DNA of 64,000 bases from Kluyvera ascorbata ATCC 33433 (GCF_000735365.1 NZ_JMPL01000008.1:21281-85280), one strand, 5' to 3'; counted from the stretch's first letter, positions 22,208 through 35,579 are shown. Notes: generated by a model not told the origin, from the letters alone. Program-made: numbers and translations.

Positions 22208-23575
22208 ATGTCGGCATTAACCGAAAAAATCAGTAACAAAGAGAAGTTTGGATTTGGCCTGGGCGATGCCGCCAGCCATATCGTATTCGACTCTTCCGTT
22301 GCCATTCTTGCTTATTTCTATACGAATATCTATGGATTACCCCCGGCGGTAATGGGGACATTATTTTTAGTTGTCAGGGTATTGGACGCCATTACCGACC
22401 CGATTATGGGCGCAATTGCTGACCAGACCAAAAGCCGCTGGGGCCGTTTCCGCCCATGGTTGCTGATTATTTGCGTTCCGTTTGCCGTTAGCTGCGTACT
22501 GGTATATTCCACGCCAAACTTCGAACAAACCGGGAAAATTGTCTACGCCGTTATTGCCTATATATTTATGACCCTTATGTATACGGCAATTAATATTCCA
22601 TACTGCTCGCTGGGCGCGGCTATTACCGCAGACCCACGAGAAAACCTCTCCCTGCAATCCTGGCGCTTTGCCGTCGCACCAATTGGCGGCGCAATGGGTA
22701 CCGCGCTAATCCTACCGCTGGCAGACCTGATTGCTCCCGGCGACAGAGCGACCGGTATGCAGTGGGCGATGGGGATTTTCGGCGTTATCGGCTGCATCAT
22801 GTTCCTGATCTGCTTTATGACCACCCGCGAACGTATTACGCCGGTGAAAGAGGAGAACCTGAACATTTTGCGCGATGTGCGCATTCTGATGAAAAACGAT
22901 CAGTGGTGCGTGCTGTCGGTATATAACCTGGCAATGCTCTGTGGCGTCGTGGTTCGCGGTAGCCTGCTGGTTTATTTCGTACAATATATTTTGCAACAAG
23001 GCAGCAGCGTTATTTCCATTTTTATGCTAGCCACCACTATTGCCGCCGTCGTTGGCAGCCTGATGGCAAAATATATTGGCTCGTGGATGTGTAAAATCCG
23101 CGCCTCGGTGTGGGTTAATATCCTCAGCGCGTTATTTGGTTTGCTGTTCCTTGTACTGCCAACAGAATACTGGATGCCCGCGTTTATCGTCCACGTCGTC
23201 CTTAATATTCTTCAGGGCATTAACGCTCCGCTGCAGTGGTCCATGATTACCGATGCAAATAACTACGGTGAATGGAAAACCCAGCGTCGTATTACCGGCA
23301 TGAACGTGGCAGCAAATATCTTTATTATCAAACTGGGTGTCGCCATCGGCGGTGCGTTAACCGGCTGGGGCCTGGCGTTCTATGGGTATCAGGCGGGGGT
23401 TGAGCAACAATCAGCGGAAGCCATCCGCGGGGTATTAATCCTGTTTACGGTACTACCGGCCATCTTCTATCTGATTACCGCTATCTCTATCCGCTACTAC
23501 CGCCTGACGGAAGACCGCATGAACCATATCGTGGCCGATCTCAGCGAAGGTAAATTCCAGCAGCAGATGTCTTAA
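22208..23575 (+). CDS. GPH-family (glycoside-pentoside-hexuronide) cation symporter
   Basis: 455 residues with about 12 hydrophobic segments. GPH/MelB-type features: an N-terminal KFGFGLGDAASHIVFD block, DAITDPIMGAIADQTKSRWGRFRPWLL (the conserved Asp-x3-Asp and GRFRPW loop between helices 2 and 3), IPYCSLGAAIT, and MITDANNYGEWKTQRRITG. Relatives (MelB, YicJ, UidB, XynB) take up glycosides or hexuronides with Na+ or H+. The substrate cannot be inferred here, as no hydrolase is next to it. RBS AAGGTGA lies 7 bases before the ATG. It stands alone between malT and glpR, where K-12 has rtcBAR, bounded by REP elements on both sides. No MalT box was seen in its leader. Confidence 0.88.
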   Translation: MSALTEKISNKEKFGFGLGDAASHIVFDSSVAILAYFYTNIYGLPPAVMGTLFLVVRVLDAITDPIMGAIADQTKSRWGRFRPWLLIICVPFAVSCVLVYSTPNFEQTGKIVYAVIAYIFMTLMYTAINIPYCSLGAAITADPRENLSLQSWRFAVAPIGGAMGTALILPLADLIAPGDRATGMQWAMGIFGVIGCIMFLICFMTTRERITPVKEENLNILRDVRILMKNDQWCVLSVYNLAMLCGVVVRGSLLVYFVQYILQQGSSVISIFMLATTIAAVVGSLMAKYIGSWMCKIRASVWVNILSALFGLLFLVLPTEYWMPAFIVHVVLNILQGINAPLQWSMITDANNYGEWKTQRRITGMNVAANIFIIKLGVAIGGALTGWGLAFYGYQAGVEQQSAEAIRGVLILFTVLPAIFYLITAISIRYYRLTEDRMNHIVADLSEGKFQQQMS

Positions 23576-23578
23576 AAT

Positions 23579-23611
23579 GTAGCCCGGCATCACGTCGTGA
23601 CGCCGGGCTAC
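23579..23611. repeat. REP hairpin between transporter gene and glpR
   Basis: GTAGCCCGGC ... GCCGGGCTAC, a 10-bp perfect outer stem with inner TCACG-T-CGTGA. It lies between the convergent stops of the GPH transporter and glpR and may stop both transcripts. Confidence 0.85.
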
Positions 23612-23616
23612 AAGAT

Positions 23617-24375
23617 TCAGCATAGCTCTAGCTGCACATCATTTTCCGCAATTACCTGCATCACGCCCGGCGGTGGCAAAACGTCGGTAAAGACGGCGTC
23701 CACCAGACTGATGCTGCCCATGTTCACCATCGCGTTACGACCAAATTTCGAATGGTCGACGACCAGAATCACGTGGCGGGAGTTGTCGATAATCGCGCGC
23801 TTGGTACGCACCTCGTGGTAGTCAAACTCCAGCAGCGAACCGTCGCTGTCGATACCGCTTATCCCCAGAATGCCAAAATCCAGGCGGAACTGGGAGATAA
23901 AGTCGAGCGTCGCTTCCCCGATGATCCCACCGTCCCGGCTGCGCAGTTCGCCGCCAGCCAGGATAATGCGGAAATCTTCTTTCACCATCAGCGTGTTGGC
24001 CACGTTCAGGTTGTTGGTCACAATACGCAGATCGCTGTGATTAAGCAGCGCATGAGCCACCGCTTCCGGCGTGGTGCCGATATCGATAAACAGCGCGGAG
24101 CCGTTCGGGATCTGGCTTGCCACCTTCTGGGCAATACGCTCTTTTTCTAACGCCAGGGTCGCCTTACGGTCATGCCAGGAGGCGTTCACCGAGCTGGACG
24201 GCAGCGCCGCACCACCGTGGTGACGCAGGATCTTTTTCTGATCCGCAAGGTCATTCAAATCACGACGAATGGTCTGTGGGCTTACGGAAAAATGCTCCAC
24301 CAGCTCTTCGGTACTCACGTACCCCTGAAGTTTTACCAGCTCGATTATCGCGTCATGACGTTGTGTTTGTTTCAT
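23617..24375 (-). CDS. glpR: Glycerol-3-phosphate regulon repressor GlpR
   Basis: 252 residues, the K-12 length, DeoR family. N-terminal winged HTH (RHDAIIELVKLQGYVSTEELVEHFSVSPQTIRRDLNDLADQ, about residues 6-46), then the effector domain (about 75-235) with IDIGTTPEAVAHAL and GIIGEATLDFISQF. It represses glp operons and is released by glycerol-3-phosphate; its binding sites are visible before glpD. It is the last gene of the glpEGR cluster, 17 bases after glpG. Many laboratory K-12 strains have a defective glpR; this one looks intact. Confidence 0.97.
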   Translation of the reverse strand: MKQTQRHDAIIELVKLQGYVSTEELVEHFSVSPQTIRRDLNDLADQKKILRHHGGAALPSSSVNASWHDRKATLALEKERIAQKVASQIPNGSALFIDIGTTPEAVAHALLNHSDLRIVTNNLNVANTLMVKEDFRIILAGGELRSRDGGIIGEATLDFISQFRLDFGILGISGIDSDGSLLEFDYHEVRTKRAIIDNSRHVILVVDHSKFGRNAMVNMGSISLVDAVFTDVLPPPGVMQVIAENDVQLELC

Positions 24376-24392
24376 GATGAATCCCTGGAAAA

Positions 24393-25223
24393 TTATGCTC
24401 GCTTGCGCACATTAATCGTATCGACGAAGGCCATAGCCAGGCCAATCACCAGCCCGGTGACGTGCGCGCCGTTCGCAATGGACATCCCAAAAACGTTAAA
24501 CCATCCGGCAACCAGCCAGATGAGTGAAAACATAATCAGCCCGCGCGGCAGGAAAATACCGCTCTGCGGGTCACGCTCGCCGCGCAGCCAGGCATAGCCC
24601 ATTAAGGCATACACCACACCGGAAAGGCCACCAAACCACGGGCCACTGAACTGGTGCTGAATAAAGCCGCTCAGCAACGCGCTTATCACGGTAATCACCA
24701 CCAGTTTGCCGCTGCCAATGCGCTTTTCAACCGCACCGCCGAGGTACCACCACCATAGCAGGTTGAAGAGGATATGGACGAATGAGAAATGCATTAACGC
24801 GTGGGTAAAGTAGCGCCAGAGCTCAAATTTCAGCGAATCATCGTACGGCCAGGCAAGCCAGATCATCACCGCCTGATCGCCCAGCACGCTCATCAGGATA
24901 AACACCAGAATGCAGGCGGCCATGATGGTCATCGTCACCGGACCAGCACCGGCCTTTAGCGCGGCCAGGAAAGGGAAACGACGGTAGTGCAGGCCACTGT
25001 TGGTCTGCCCGGATTGCCAGCTTGCCGCCAGATAACGCGGGTCGGCCGGATTCGCCAGAAAACGTTCCAGCTCTTCGCGTACGCGCGTTTCCTGCGATTC
25101 ATCGGAAAGCCAGACATCGCTTCGCGCATGCTGCTGGATAGTCAGAATAACGCCCTGTGTTGCCATATAGTCAACAAAAGCCTGGGCAACACGAGGGTTG
25201 GTAAAAGAGGTGATCATCAACAT
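24393..25223 (-). CDS. glpG: Rhomboid intramembrane serine protease GlpG
   Basis: 276 residues from [14 protein letters not shown], the K-12 length; an in-frame start 8 codons earlier is rejected. A cytosolic N-terminal domain (about 1-90) precedes six membrane helices. Catalytic Ser201 ([13 protein letters not shown]) and His254 (NGAHVTGL) are both present, as are the oxyanion residues around [19 protein letters not shown]. It cleaves membrane proteins within the bilayer; targets include orphan complex subunits in E. coli. Downstream of glpE with a 121-base gap, wider than I recall for K-12, which leaves room for an internal promoter. Confidence 0.96.
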   Translation of the reverse strand: MLMITSFTNPRVAQAFVDYMATQGVILTIQQHARSDVWLSDESQETRVREELERFLANPADPRYLAASWQSGQTNSGLHYRRFPFLAALKAGAGPVTMTIMAACILVFILMSVLGDQAVMIWLAWPYDDSLKFELWRYFTHALMHFSFVHILFNLLWWWYLGGAVEKRIGSGKLVVITVISALLSGFIQHQFSGPWFGGLSGVVYALMGYAWLRGERDPQSGIFLPRGLIMFSLIWLVAGWFNVFGMSIANGAHVTGLVIGLAMAFVDTINVRKRA

Positions 25224-25344
25224 CAGCAGGTCGCTTCTATTCCACACAAAAGGGGACAGTATATACCCAAACCCTTACGGATGCGTTGCAGCGGCGTGCA
25301 AAGGCCGCCCAACGGGAGACGGCATCTGGAAGGGAAAAACGAGT

Positions 25345-25680
25345 TCAGTCCTGGAAACCGGCGTGTACCACTTCAGCTGGGAAGTGGCGATGCCAGGCAT
25401 CAAAGCCACCGTCGACACTGTAAACCTGGTCGTAGCCTTGTTGTAGCAGGTACTGCGCCGCGCCTTTACTGCTGTTGCCGTGATAGCACATCACCATCAC
25501 CGGGGTTTCGAAATCGTTATCGCGCATAAACGCGCCAAGCGTGTCGTTGGTCAGATGGAATGCGCCTGGGGTATGACCCATGGCAAAGCTCTGCGGGTCG
25601 CGAATATCCACCAGCACCGCATTATTCTGCTGAAGCTTCTGGTGCGCCTGTTCTACGTTAATACATTCAAACTGATCCAT
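25345..25680 (-). CDS. glpE: Thiosulfate sulfurtransferase GlpE
   Basis: 111 residues (K-12 108). Single-domain rhodanese with active-site Cys65 in [21 protein letters not shown] and the CH2-like [14 protein letters not shown] segment near residues 23-36. It transfers sulfane sulfur from thiosulfate to cyanide or thioredoxin in the cytosol. First gene of glpEGR, divergent from glpD. The C-terminal few residues (VVHAGFQD) differ from K-12. Intact. Confidence 0.97.
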   Translation of the reverse strand: MDQFECINVEQAHQKLQQNNAVLVDIRDPQSFAMGHTPGAFHLTNDTLGAFMRDNDFETPVMVMCYHGNSSKGAAQYLLQQGYDQVYSVDGGFDAWHRHFPAEVVHAGFQD

Positions 25681-25762
25681 GGTGCTCTCTTATCGTTATG
25701 GCAGGTGTCTTGCTGACGACATTTTACCGCCAAGTGTACGTCTTCACGGTACGTAAACGCCA

Positions 25763-25784
25763 ATATGTTATGCACATCACTCTA
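25763..25784 (+). promoter_or_regulatory. CRP-like site upstream of glpD
   Basis: The core TGTTA-TGCACA-TCACT (25766-25781) fits TGTGA-N6-TCACA at 8 of 10 positions. glpD is cAMP-CRP activated in E. coli, so this is the probable site. Confidence 0.6.
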
Positions 25785-25826
25785 AAATGTTTTTTCTATG
25801 TTACCAAAAGCGCGTTTACTTGCTAT

Positions 25827-25866
25827 TATGAGCGATAACGAACATTAATGAGCTATAACGAAAGTC
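25827..25866 (+). promoter_or_regulatory. Tandem GlpR operators of glpD
   Basis: TATGAGCGATAACGAACATT (25827-25846) is followed directly by AATGAGCTATAACGAAAGTC (25847-25866). Both carry the GlpR core (TGAGC/TTCG ... AACGAA) and abut, as in E. coli glpD. Repression by the nearby glpR product is expected. Confidence 0.85.
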
Positions 25867-25881
25867 TCAGAGGTAGCAATA

Positions 25882-27390
25882 ATGGAAACCAAAGATCTGA
25901 TTGTGATAGGTGGCGGCATTAACGGTGCAGGCATTGCGGCAGATGCAGCAGGACGCGGGTTATCCGTACTGATGCTGGAAGCCAGAGACCTGGCCTGCGC
26001 CACCTCCAGCGCGAGCTCAAAACTGATCCACGGCGGTCTGCGCTACCTTGAACACTACGAATTCCGCCTGGTAAGCGAAGCGCTGGCCGAGCGTGAAGTG
26101 CTGCTGAAAATGGCCCCGCATATCGCTATCCCGATGCGTTTCCGCCTGCCGCATCGCCCGCACCTGCGCCCGGCGTGGATGATTCGCACCGGCCTGTTTA
26201 TGTACGATCATCTGGGCAAACGAACCAGTCTGCCGGCCTCTACCGGTTTGCGTTTTGGCGCAGAATCCGTACTGAAGCCGGAGATCGTGCGCGGTTTCGA
26301 ATATTCCGACTGCTGGGTCGACGATGCGCGCCTGGTGCTCGCCAACGCGCAGATGGTGGTTAAGAAAGGCGGTGAAGTCCGTACCCGCACCCGTGCCATC
26401 TCGGCAAAACGTGAAAACGGCCTGTGGGTCGTCGAAGCGGAAGATATCGACAGCGGTGAAAAATTCCGCTGGCAGGCTCGCGGCCTGGTGAACGCCACCG
26501 GTCCATGGGTGAAACAGTTCTTTGACGACGGCATGCACCTGCCATCGCCGTACGGCATTCGCCTGATTAAAGGCAGCCATATCGTGGTACCGCGCGTGCA
26601 TAGCCAGAAGCAGGCCTATATTTTACAAAACGAAGATAAGCGTATTGTCTTCGTGATCCCGTGGATGGATGAGTTCTCGATCATCGGCACCACCGACGTG
26701 GAGTACCACGGCGATCCGAAAAACGTTGAGATCGACGAGAGCGAAATTAACTATCTGCTGAAGGTCTACAACGGCCACTTTAAAAAGCAGCTCGCCCGTG
26801 AAGATATCGTCTGGACTTACTCCGGCGTGCGCCCGCTGTGCGATGACGAGTCCGATTCGCCACAGGCCATCACCCGCGATTACACGCTGGACATTCACGA
26901 CGACCACGGTAAAGCCCCACTGCTGTCGGTCTTTGGCGGTAAGCTCACCACCTATCGTAAGCTCGCCGAGCACGCGCTGGAGAAACTGGCACCGTACTAC
27001 AGCGGTATTGGCCCAGCGTGGACCAAAGGCGCGGTGCTACCGGGCGGTGAGATTGGCAATGACCGCGATGACTACGCGGCGAAGCTGCGCCGTCGCTATC
27101 CATTCATTACCGAATCGCTGGCCCGCCACTTTGCCCGTACCTACGGCAGCAACAGTGAGCTGATTATTGGCGAGGCGAAGGATATTGCCGGGCTGGGTGA
27201 AGATTTCGGCCATGAGTTTTATGAAGCCGAACTGCGCTACCTGGTCGAACACGAGTGGGTCCGCCGTCTGGACGATGCTATCTGGCGTCGGACCAAACAG
27301 GGGATGTGGCTCAACGCCGAGCAGCAGTCGCGTATTAGCGAATGGTTGGTGAAAACGCTGGGAAAGCCTGAAATGTCGTTGGCGTCGTGA
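25882..27390 (+). CDS. glpD: Aerobic glycerol-3-phosphate dehydrogenase GlpD
   Basis: 502 residues (K-12 501). The N-terminal FAD dinucleotide-binding motif is GGGINGAGIAADAAGRG (about 9-25), followed by SSASSKLIHGGLRYLEHYEF; the C-terminal cap domain is present. It oxidises glycerol-3-phosphate to dihydroxyacetone phosphate at the inner face of the membrane and passes electrons to ubiquinone. Monocistronic and divergent from glpEGR, with GlpR and CRP sites upstream. A hairpin follows the stop. Confidence 0.98.
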   Translation: METKDLIVIGGGINGAGIAADAAGRGLSVLMLEARDLACATSSASSKLIHGGLRYLEHYEFRLVSEALAEREVLLKMAPHIAIPMRFRLPHRPHLRPAWMIRTGLFMYDHLGKRTSLPASTGLRFGAESVLKPEIVRGFEYSDCWVDDARLVLANAQMVVKKGGEVRTRTRAISAKRENGLWVVEAEDIDSGEKFRWQARGLVNATGPWVKQFFDDGMHLPSPYGIRLIKGSHIVVPRVHSQKQAYILQNEDKRIVFVIPWMDEFSIIGTTDVEYHGDPKNVEIDESEINYLLKVYNGHFKKQLAREDIVWTYSGVRPLCDDESDSPQAITRDYTLDIHDDHGKAPLLSVFGGKLTTYRKLAEHALEKLAPYYSGIGPAWTKGAVLPGGEIGNDRDDYAAKLRRRYPFITESLARHFARTYGSNSELIIGEAKDIAGLGEDFGHEFYEAELRYLVEHEWVRRLDDAIWRRTKQGMWLNAEQQSRISEWLVKTLGKPEMSLAS

Positions 27391-27396
27391 ATCTTC

Positions 27397-27433
27397 CCTG
27401 GGCTACGAACCCGTACTTGGTTCATGGCCCAGG
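27397..27433 (+). terminator. Hairpin after glpD
   Basis: CCTGGGC ... GCCCAGG outer stem with inner GAACC/GGTTC, 7 bases past the glpD stop. There is no long T run, so it may be a weak terminator between the convergent glpD and helicase genes. Confidence 0.5.
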
Positions 27434-27467
27434 CTTTAGAGTTCCCAGCAAATCGGAACACTAGCAT

Positions 27468-30161
27468 TTATTCAACATAGCCCTCATTGCGTTCCTGCAA
27501 CATCATATTGAGTAAAAATACGGCTATTTTATCTTCAATTTGGCTATCGATGGTGCGTAAACGCAACAATCCAATGCCGCAGGTTTGCAGTATGCTTTCT
27601 TTGAGTGCATCACGTTCACGCTGCTCTGAATGTTCATGTGTCCCACCATCTATCTCAATAACTGCTACAGGTTGTTTACCCACCTTGTAATAGAAAACGA
27701 AATCACAGCTCGCTCCCTGCGCCATAAATTCCTGCTGACGAGCAGTAAAGCGATCGTCCACGCAGGTAATCAGTTGCCGGAGTAGAATCTGGGAATGCAC
27801 GGTAAGAGAATGATAAGCCGGTTGTTGGAGAGCATCACGGATCAACTGAGCCGCAATTTGCTCAGAACGAAAGCGGGAATCCTTTACATTGAGCCTAGCT
27901 TTCAACTTCTCCAGTGAATGATCATATTCTTGATACAGCAGGTCAAAAGCGCTAACCACTGGGCTATGGTGTATTTGTTCATTATCCGCGTAGTAGGTCA
28001 TATAGCGAATAAGCGCAGCAATATGCTGATTATTAACAGTGAAAACGTTATTCCCCGTCACCAGCGTAAAGTGTTTTTGCGCACGTGAAACCGCAACGTT
28101 AATTAACTGGGGATCATCAACAAAATTAATCGCCCTTTCATTGGCTTTCTTATCAAGCACCGTGGAAAAGACAATCTCTTCGCATTCTCGTCCCTGGAAT
28201 TTATGCACTGTCGCGCTAATGAACGCCGGATCAAGTGCGCGGCCAGAAAGCACTACCTGCGCATTATAGGGGGCAATGAAGCCACGGCTGCCTGCATCAT
28301 CCCAGCTTACTACGTTTAATGACTCCAGCTCGCGCAAATTACTATTGCGTCGTTCATGATTACCTCTGGCCGTTACCACTAACGATAGTGCTGATTCTCC
28401 GTTATCTCTGGTCATCGCAATAAGTTCATTATCATAGAATTGCTTATTACAGAATTGGATAATTTTAGGATGGCAACGATAGTGCTCCTTCAAAAGTGTT
28501 ACCGGCAGCGCATCGCCATAAAGAGAAAACATTGAATCCAGTAAACTTTTTTCGACACAATCGTAGTGTGCGGAAGGAGCTGGGCCGGAGTGCTTATCCG
28601 GAACATGAGGCAGCTGTTTACGATCACCCACAACAATCACATTTCTGGCACAAGCAAGTGCCAGAATGCCAGGCACAATATCCTGCTGGGATGCTTCATC
28701 GATAATGACATAATCCAGTAATGTACCTGCAGACAGTGAGTTAATAATCGAATGTGTGCTGCTACCAATTATCGGATAACGTTGCAAAAAGGCATCGAAT
28801 TCTTTCTGGTAGTTATCAGTACTAAATTGCGTATTTGTAACTATCGATTGCCGTAGATGCTCACGTAAAAAGTCCATCGAATCCTGAGTGAATTTTTTTT
28901 GTAAGGCTAAAGCGTTAGCCGCTTCCAGAATACTCTCGCTTTCAGCCAGTGATTTACGAGCCTGACGCAAGCGGGTGATATAATAATAACGTTGTAAAGC
29001 AAAGAAGAAAAATTGTCTCTTTTCTGTATTTTCCAACGGACGTGAATTTAAAATACCAAATTTAAAAAACAGCTTAAAACGATCACGCCAGCGAATATTT
29101 CCCGGTGGCAGTGACTGCACATAAACCATCGCATCAGTTATTTTATTATTTAAAATTCGATAGTTTTCAACATTCGGTAAAGAATGGATGCCTTGGTTAT
29201 GTAACCACTGATTGAGATATTTTTCTTCAATACACAACTCATCAATCTCAGCACGTCGCTGTGCTATGTCATTTTGCGCTCGCAAGGTACTTTTTATCTG
29301 CTTAAGCTGCTGAGTTATAGCGCTGATATCGGGAACAACAATTGGCACATGTTGAGGTACCACTGGCTGGGAAGCAAAAAATGCGTCCCTATTATCAGCA
29401 CTACCTAAACGGGCAACGACATAATCCAATCCAACCTTTTCCAGTTTTTCGTAGACGTTTGTTACTGCCGTATTGTTATTAGAAACTACAGCGACACTGC
29501 CGTTGTTTAATAAAATATTGGCGAGAATATTCAGGATAGTCTGAGTTTTTCCGGTCCCTGGCGGTCCTTCTATCACTGATATTTGAGAGCTAAATGCCTG
29601 TTCAACGGCGTTGAGCTGACTTTCATTCATGCCGAAGGGAAAAACCAGATTTTCGGGCTTGCACCGGGCTGCATTATTTCCGTTAGCGTAGGCTTCAAGT
29701 ACCGTGTCAGGATGCGCCACGACTTTATCCAACTGTCGGAGTATATTCTCAATAATAGGCCGCTGACTGTGGCTGGCATTCGCGACTCGTCGTTCGGCAA
29801 CATGACGGAAGTAGCTGAAAACGGAACCTTTTTTTAAATCGGTTGCTAATAAGAACCGTACATCTTTAGCCGCCATCACTTCACAGGGTTTATCATCTGC
29901 GTAATAAATAATTGCGTATTTATCACCAACTATCTCTGCATGCTCAATAGCCTGAATACCAGGATTATTTTTTTGGATTAGCAGCGTACCGTTGGCACGT
30001 ACTGTGGGATCAATGCTACAGACGCTAAACGGATATGTATATTGTTTGCCTGAATGAAAATGACAGGTCAGCTCAATGCGTTTTCTGCCTGGATGATAGT
30101 TCATAGTCCAGTCAGAGAGCTGTGTTGTTCTATTTTCCCCGTTGATACGGATGGTAGCCAT
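27468..30161 (-). CDS. SF1 Upf1-like helicase with C-terminal DUF2726 nuclease-like domain
   Basis: 897 residues. Helicase motifs in order: Walker A GPPGTGKT (199-206), Walker B IIDEASQ (486-492), motif III VGDRKQLP (511-518), EHYRCHP (559-565), VHKFQGREC (652-660), and NVAVSRAQ (688-695), all of the AAA_11/AAA_12 (COG1112) type. Residues about 230-480 are a long insert rich in helix and aromatic residues. The C-terminus (about 760-885) fits DUF2726, a PD-(D/E)XK-like fold: E767, D820 (CDFVFY), EIDG (836-839), H842, and GIGLLRLR (862-869). The N-terminal 170 residues match nothing I recognise. The gene is visibly more AT-rich than its neighbours and sits between glpD and glgP. Function is unknown; related helicase-nuclease proteins occur in phage defence. 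RBS GGAGA lies before the ATG. Confidence 0.85.
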   Translation of the reverse strand: MATIRINGENRTTQLSDWTMNYHPGRKRIELTCHFHSGKQYTYPFSVCSIDPTVRANGTLLIQKNNPGIQAIEHAEIVGDKYAIIYYADDKPCEVMAAKDVRFLLATDLKKGSVFSYFRHVAERRVANASHSQRPIIENILRQLDKVVAHPDTVLEAYANGNNAARCKPENLVFPFGMNESQLNAVEQAFSSQISVIEGPPGTGKTQTILNILANILLNNGSVAVVSNNNTAVTNVYEKLEKVGLDYVVARLGSADNRDAFFASQPVVPQHVPIVVPDISAITQQLKQIKSTLRAQNDIAQRRAEIDELCIEEKYLNQWLHNQGIHSLPNVENYRILNNKITDAMVYVQSLPPGNIRWRDRFKLFFKFGILNSRPLENTEKRQFFFFALQRYYYITRLRQARKSLAESESILEAANALALQKKFTQDSMDFLREHLRQSIVTNTQFSTDNYQKEFDAFLQRYPIIGSSTHSIINSLSAGTLLDYVIIDEASQQDIVPGILALACARNVIVVGDRKQLPHVPDKHSGPAPSAHYDCVEKSLLDSMFSLYGDALPVTLLKEHYRCHPKIIQFCNKQFYDNELIAMTRDNGESALSLVVTARGNHERRNSNLRELESLNVVSWDDAGSRGFIAPYNAQVVLSGRALDPAFISATVHKFQGRECEEIVFSTVLDKKANERAINFVDDPQLINVAVSRAQKHFTLVTGNNVFTVNNQHIAALIRYMTYYADNEQIHHSPVVSAFDLLYQEYDHSLEKLKARLNVKDSRFRSEQIAAQLIRDALQQPAYHSLTVHSQILLRQLITCVDDRFTARQQEFMAQGASCDFVFYYKVGKQPVAVIEIDGGTHEHSEQRERDALKESILQTCGIGLLRLRTIDSQIEDKIAVFLLNMMLQERNEGYVE

Positions 30162-30226
30162 TCACTTCTCCATAAGGCGGGCGTTTATGCTCCTCGCCCA
30201 GATTCCCATCTTTACAGTAATAAACC

Positions 30227-30243
30227 GTATATCATCGATATAC
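30227..30243 (-). promoter_or_regulatory. Palindrome upstream of the helicase gene
   Basis: GTATATC-ATC-GATATAC, a perfect 7-bp inverted repeat 66 bases before the helicase start. A TATACT hexamer lies further upstream on the minus strand (30287-30292). It could be an operator, but no regulator gene is adjacent. Confidence 0.35.
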
Positions 30244-30340
30244 AGCCCTTCTTCATTAACAGGCCATTCGACCTTGAGAAACACTGAGTATATAAGCTAA
30301 AACAACTAATCTATCCTCACTTCTTTAATATTTCGAGCAT

Positions 30341-30370
30341 AAAAAAACGGAACCAACTGGTTCCGTTTTA
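30341..30370 (-). terminator. Terminator of the glycogen operon (after glgP)
   Basis: AAACGGAACC-AACT-GGTTCCGTTT, a 10-bp stem flanked by A7 on the plus strand, which reads as T7 for the minus-strand glg transcript. The helicase promoter lies just beyond it. Confidence 0.9.
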
Positions 30371-30385
30371 TGACGCTATAAAAAA

Positions 30386-34283
<3,898 letters not shown>

Positions 34284-34284
<1 letters not shown>

Positions 34285-35579
34285 TATCGCTCCTGTTTGT
34301 AGCCAAGCTGACGCAGCATCTCGCGCGTCACCAGCACGATCCCTTCGTCCGAGCGGTAAAAGCGGCGTGCATCCTCTTCCGCATCTTCACCAATCACCAT
34401 CCCTTCTGGGATCACACAGGCCCTATCGATAACGCAGCGACGCAGGCGTGAGGAACGACCAACCCAGACATCTGGCAGTAAGACTGCCGAATCAATGTTA
34501 CAGAATGAATTCACGCGCACGCGTGGGAACAGCACTGACTGCACCACCACGGAGCCGGAAATAATACAGCCACCGGAAACCAGTGAGTTCAGGGTCATAC
34601 CGTGGCTACCAGAGCGGTCCTGGACGAACTTCGCCGGCGGCAGAGACTCCATGTGCGTGCGAATAGGCCAGTCCTGGTCGTACATATCCAGCTCAGGCGT
34701 CACCGATGCCAGGTCAAGGTTCGCTTTCCAGTACGCTTCAAGCGTACCCACATCGCGCCAGTACGGTTCCGCTTGCGGGTCAGATTGTACGCAGGACAGC
34801 GGGAATGGATGTGCATAAGCCGCGCCAGCTTTGGTAATCAGCGGAATTAAATCTTTGCCAAAGTCGTGGCTGGAGTTTTCGTTAACGTCGTCGCGTTCCA
34901 GCAGCTCATAAAGGTAATCAGCATCAAAGACATAGATCCCCATGCTCGCCAGCGCCTTGGTTGGGTCGCTTGGCATGGCCGGTGGGTTCGCCGGTTTTTC
35001 CACGAAATCGATAATCTTGTCGTTTTCGTCAACCGCCATCACGCCGAACGCCGTTGCCTCTTCAATGGGCACCGGAATGCACGCTACGGTGCAGCGCGCG
35101 CCTTTTTCGACGTGGTCGATAAGCATGCGCGAGTAGTCTTGTTTGTAGATGTGGTCACCGGCCAGGATAACCACATACTCCGCCTTGTAGCGGCGAATAA
35201 TATCGAGGTTCTGGGTCACCGCATCAGCGGTACCGCGATACCAGTTTTCACCGTGCATCCGCTGCTGAGCGGGCAGCAGATCCACAAATTCGTTCATCTG
35301 TTCACTGAAGAAGGACCATCCGCGCTGGATGTGCTGGACCAGCGTGTGGGACTGATATTGGGTGATAACGCCAATACGGCGAATCCCGGAGTTCAAACAG
35401 TTAGATAAAGCAAAGTCGATAATGCGGAATTTGCCGCCAAAGTGTACTGCGGGTTTTGCCCGCTTGTTGGTCAGATCCTTGAGTCGCGTACCGCGTCCGC
35501 CTGCCAGAATCAGGGCGACGGATTTAATAGGTAACTGGCGAGCCAGCATTAAGGGATCGTTTTTTTCTAGCCTAACCAT
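34284..35579 (-). CDS. glgC: Glucose-1-phosphate adenylyltransferase GlgC
   Basis: 431 residues, the K-12 length. The nucleotidyltransferase domain has [23 protein letters not shown] near residues 25-47, with the Lys39 region of the allosteric site, and [13 protein letters not shown]; a C-terminal left-handed beta-helix binds regulators. It makes ADP-glucose from glucose-1-P and ATP, the controlled step of glycogen synthesis (activated by fructose-1,6-bisphosphate, inhibited by AMP). 81 bases separate it from glgX; E. coli has an internal promoter for glgCAP in this part of the operon. Confidence 0.98.

Noticed and set aside
22004-23616. Remnants of rtcB, rtcA or rtcR
   Set aside because: No fragment of RNA ligase or cyclase was recognised; the space is filled by the transporter gene and REP sequences.
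27468-30161. Reading the helicase as part of a multi-gene Mokosh, Zorya or similar system
   Set aside because: Neighbours on both sides are the glpD and glg core genes; no partner gene is present, so only a stand-alone function can be proposed.
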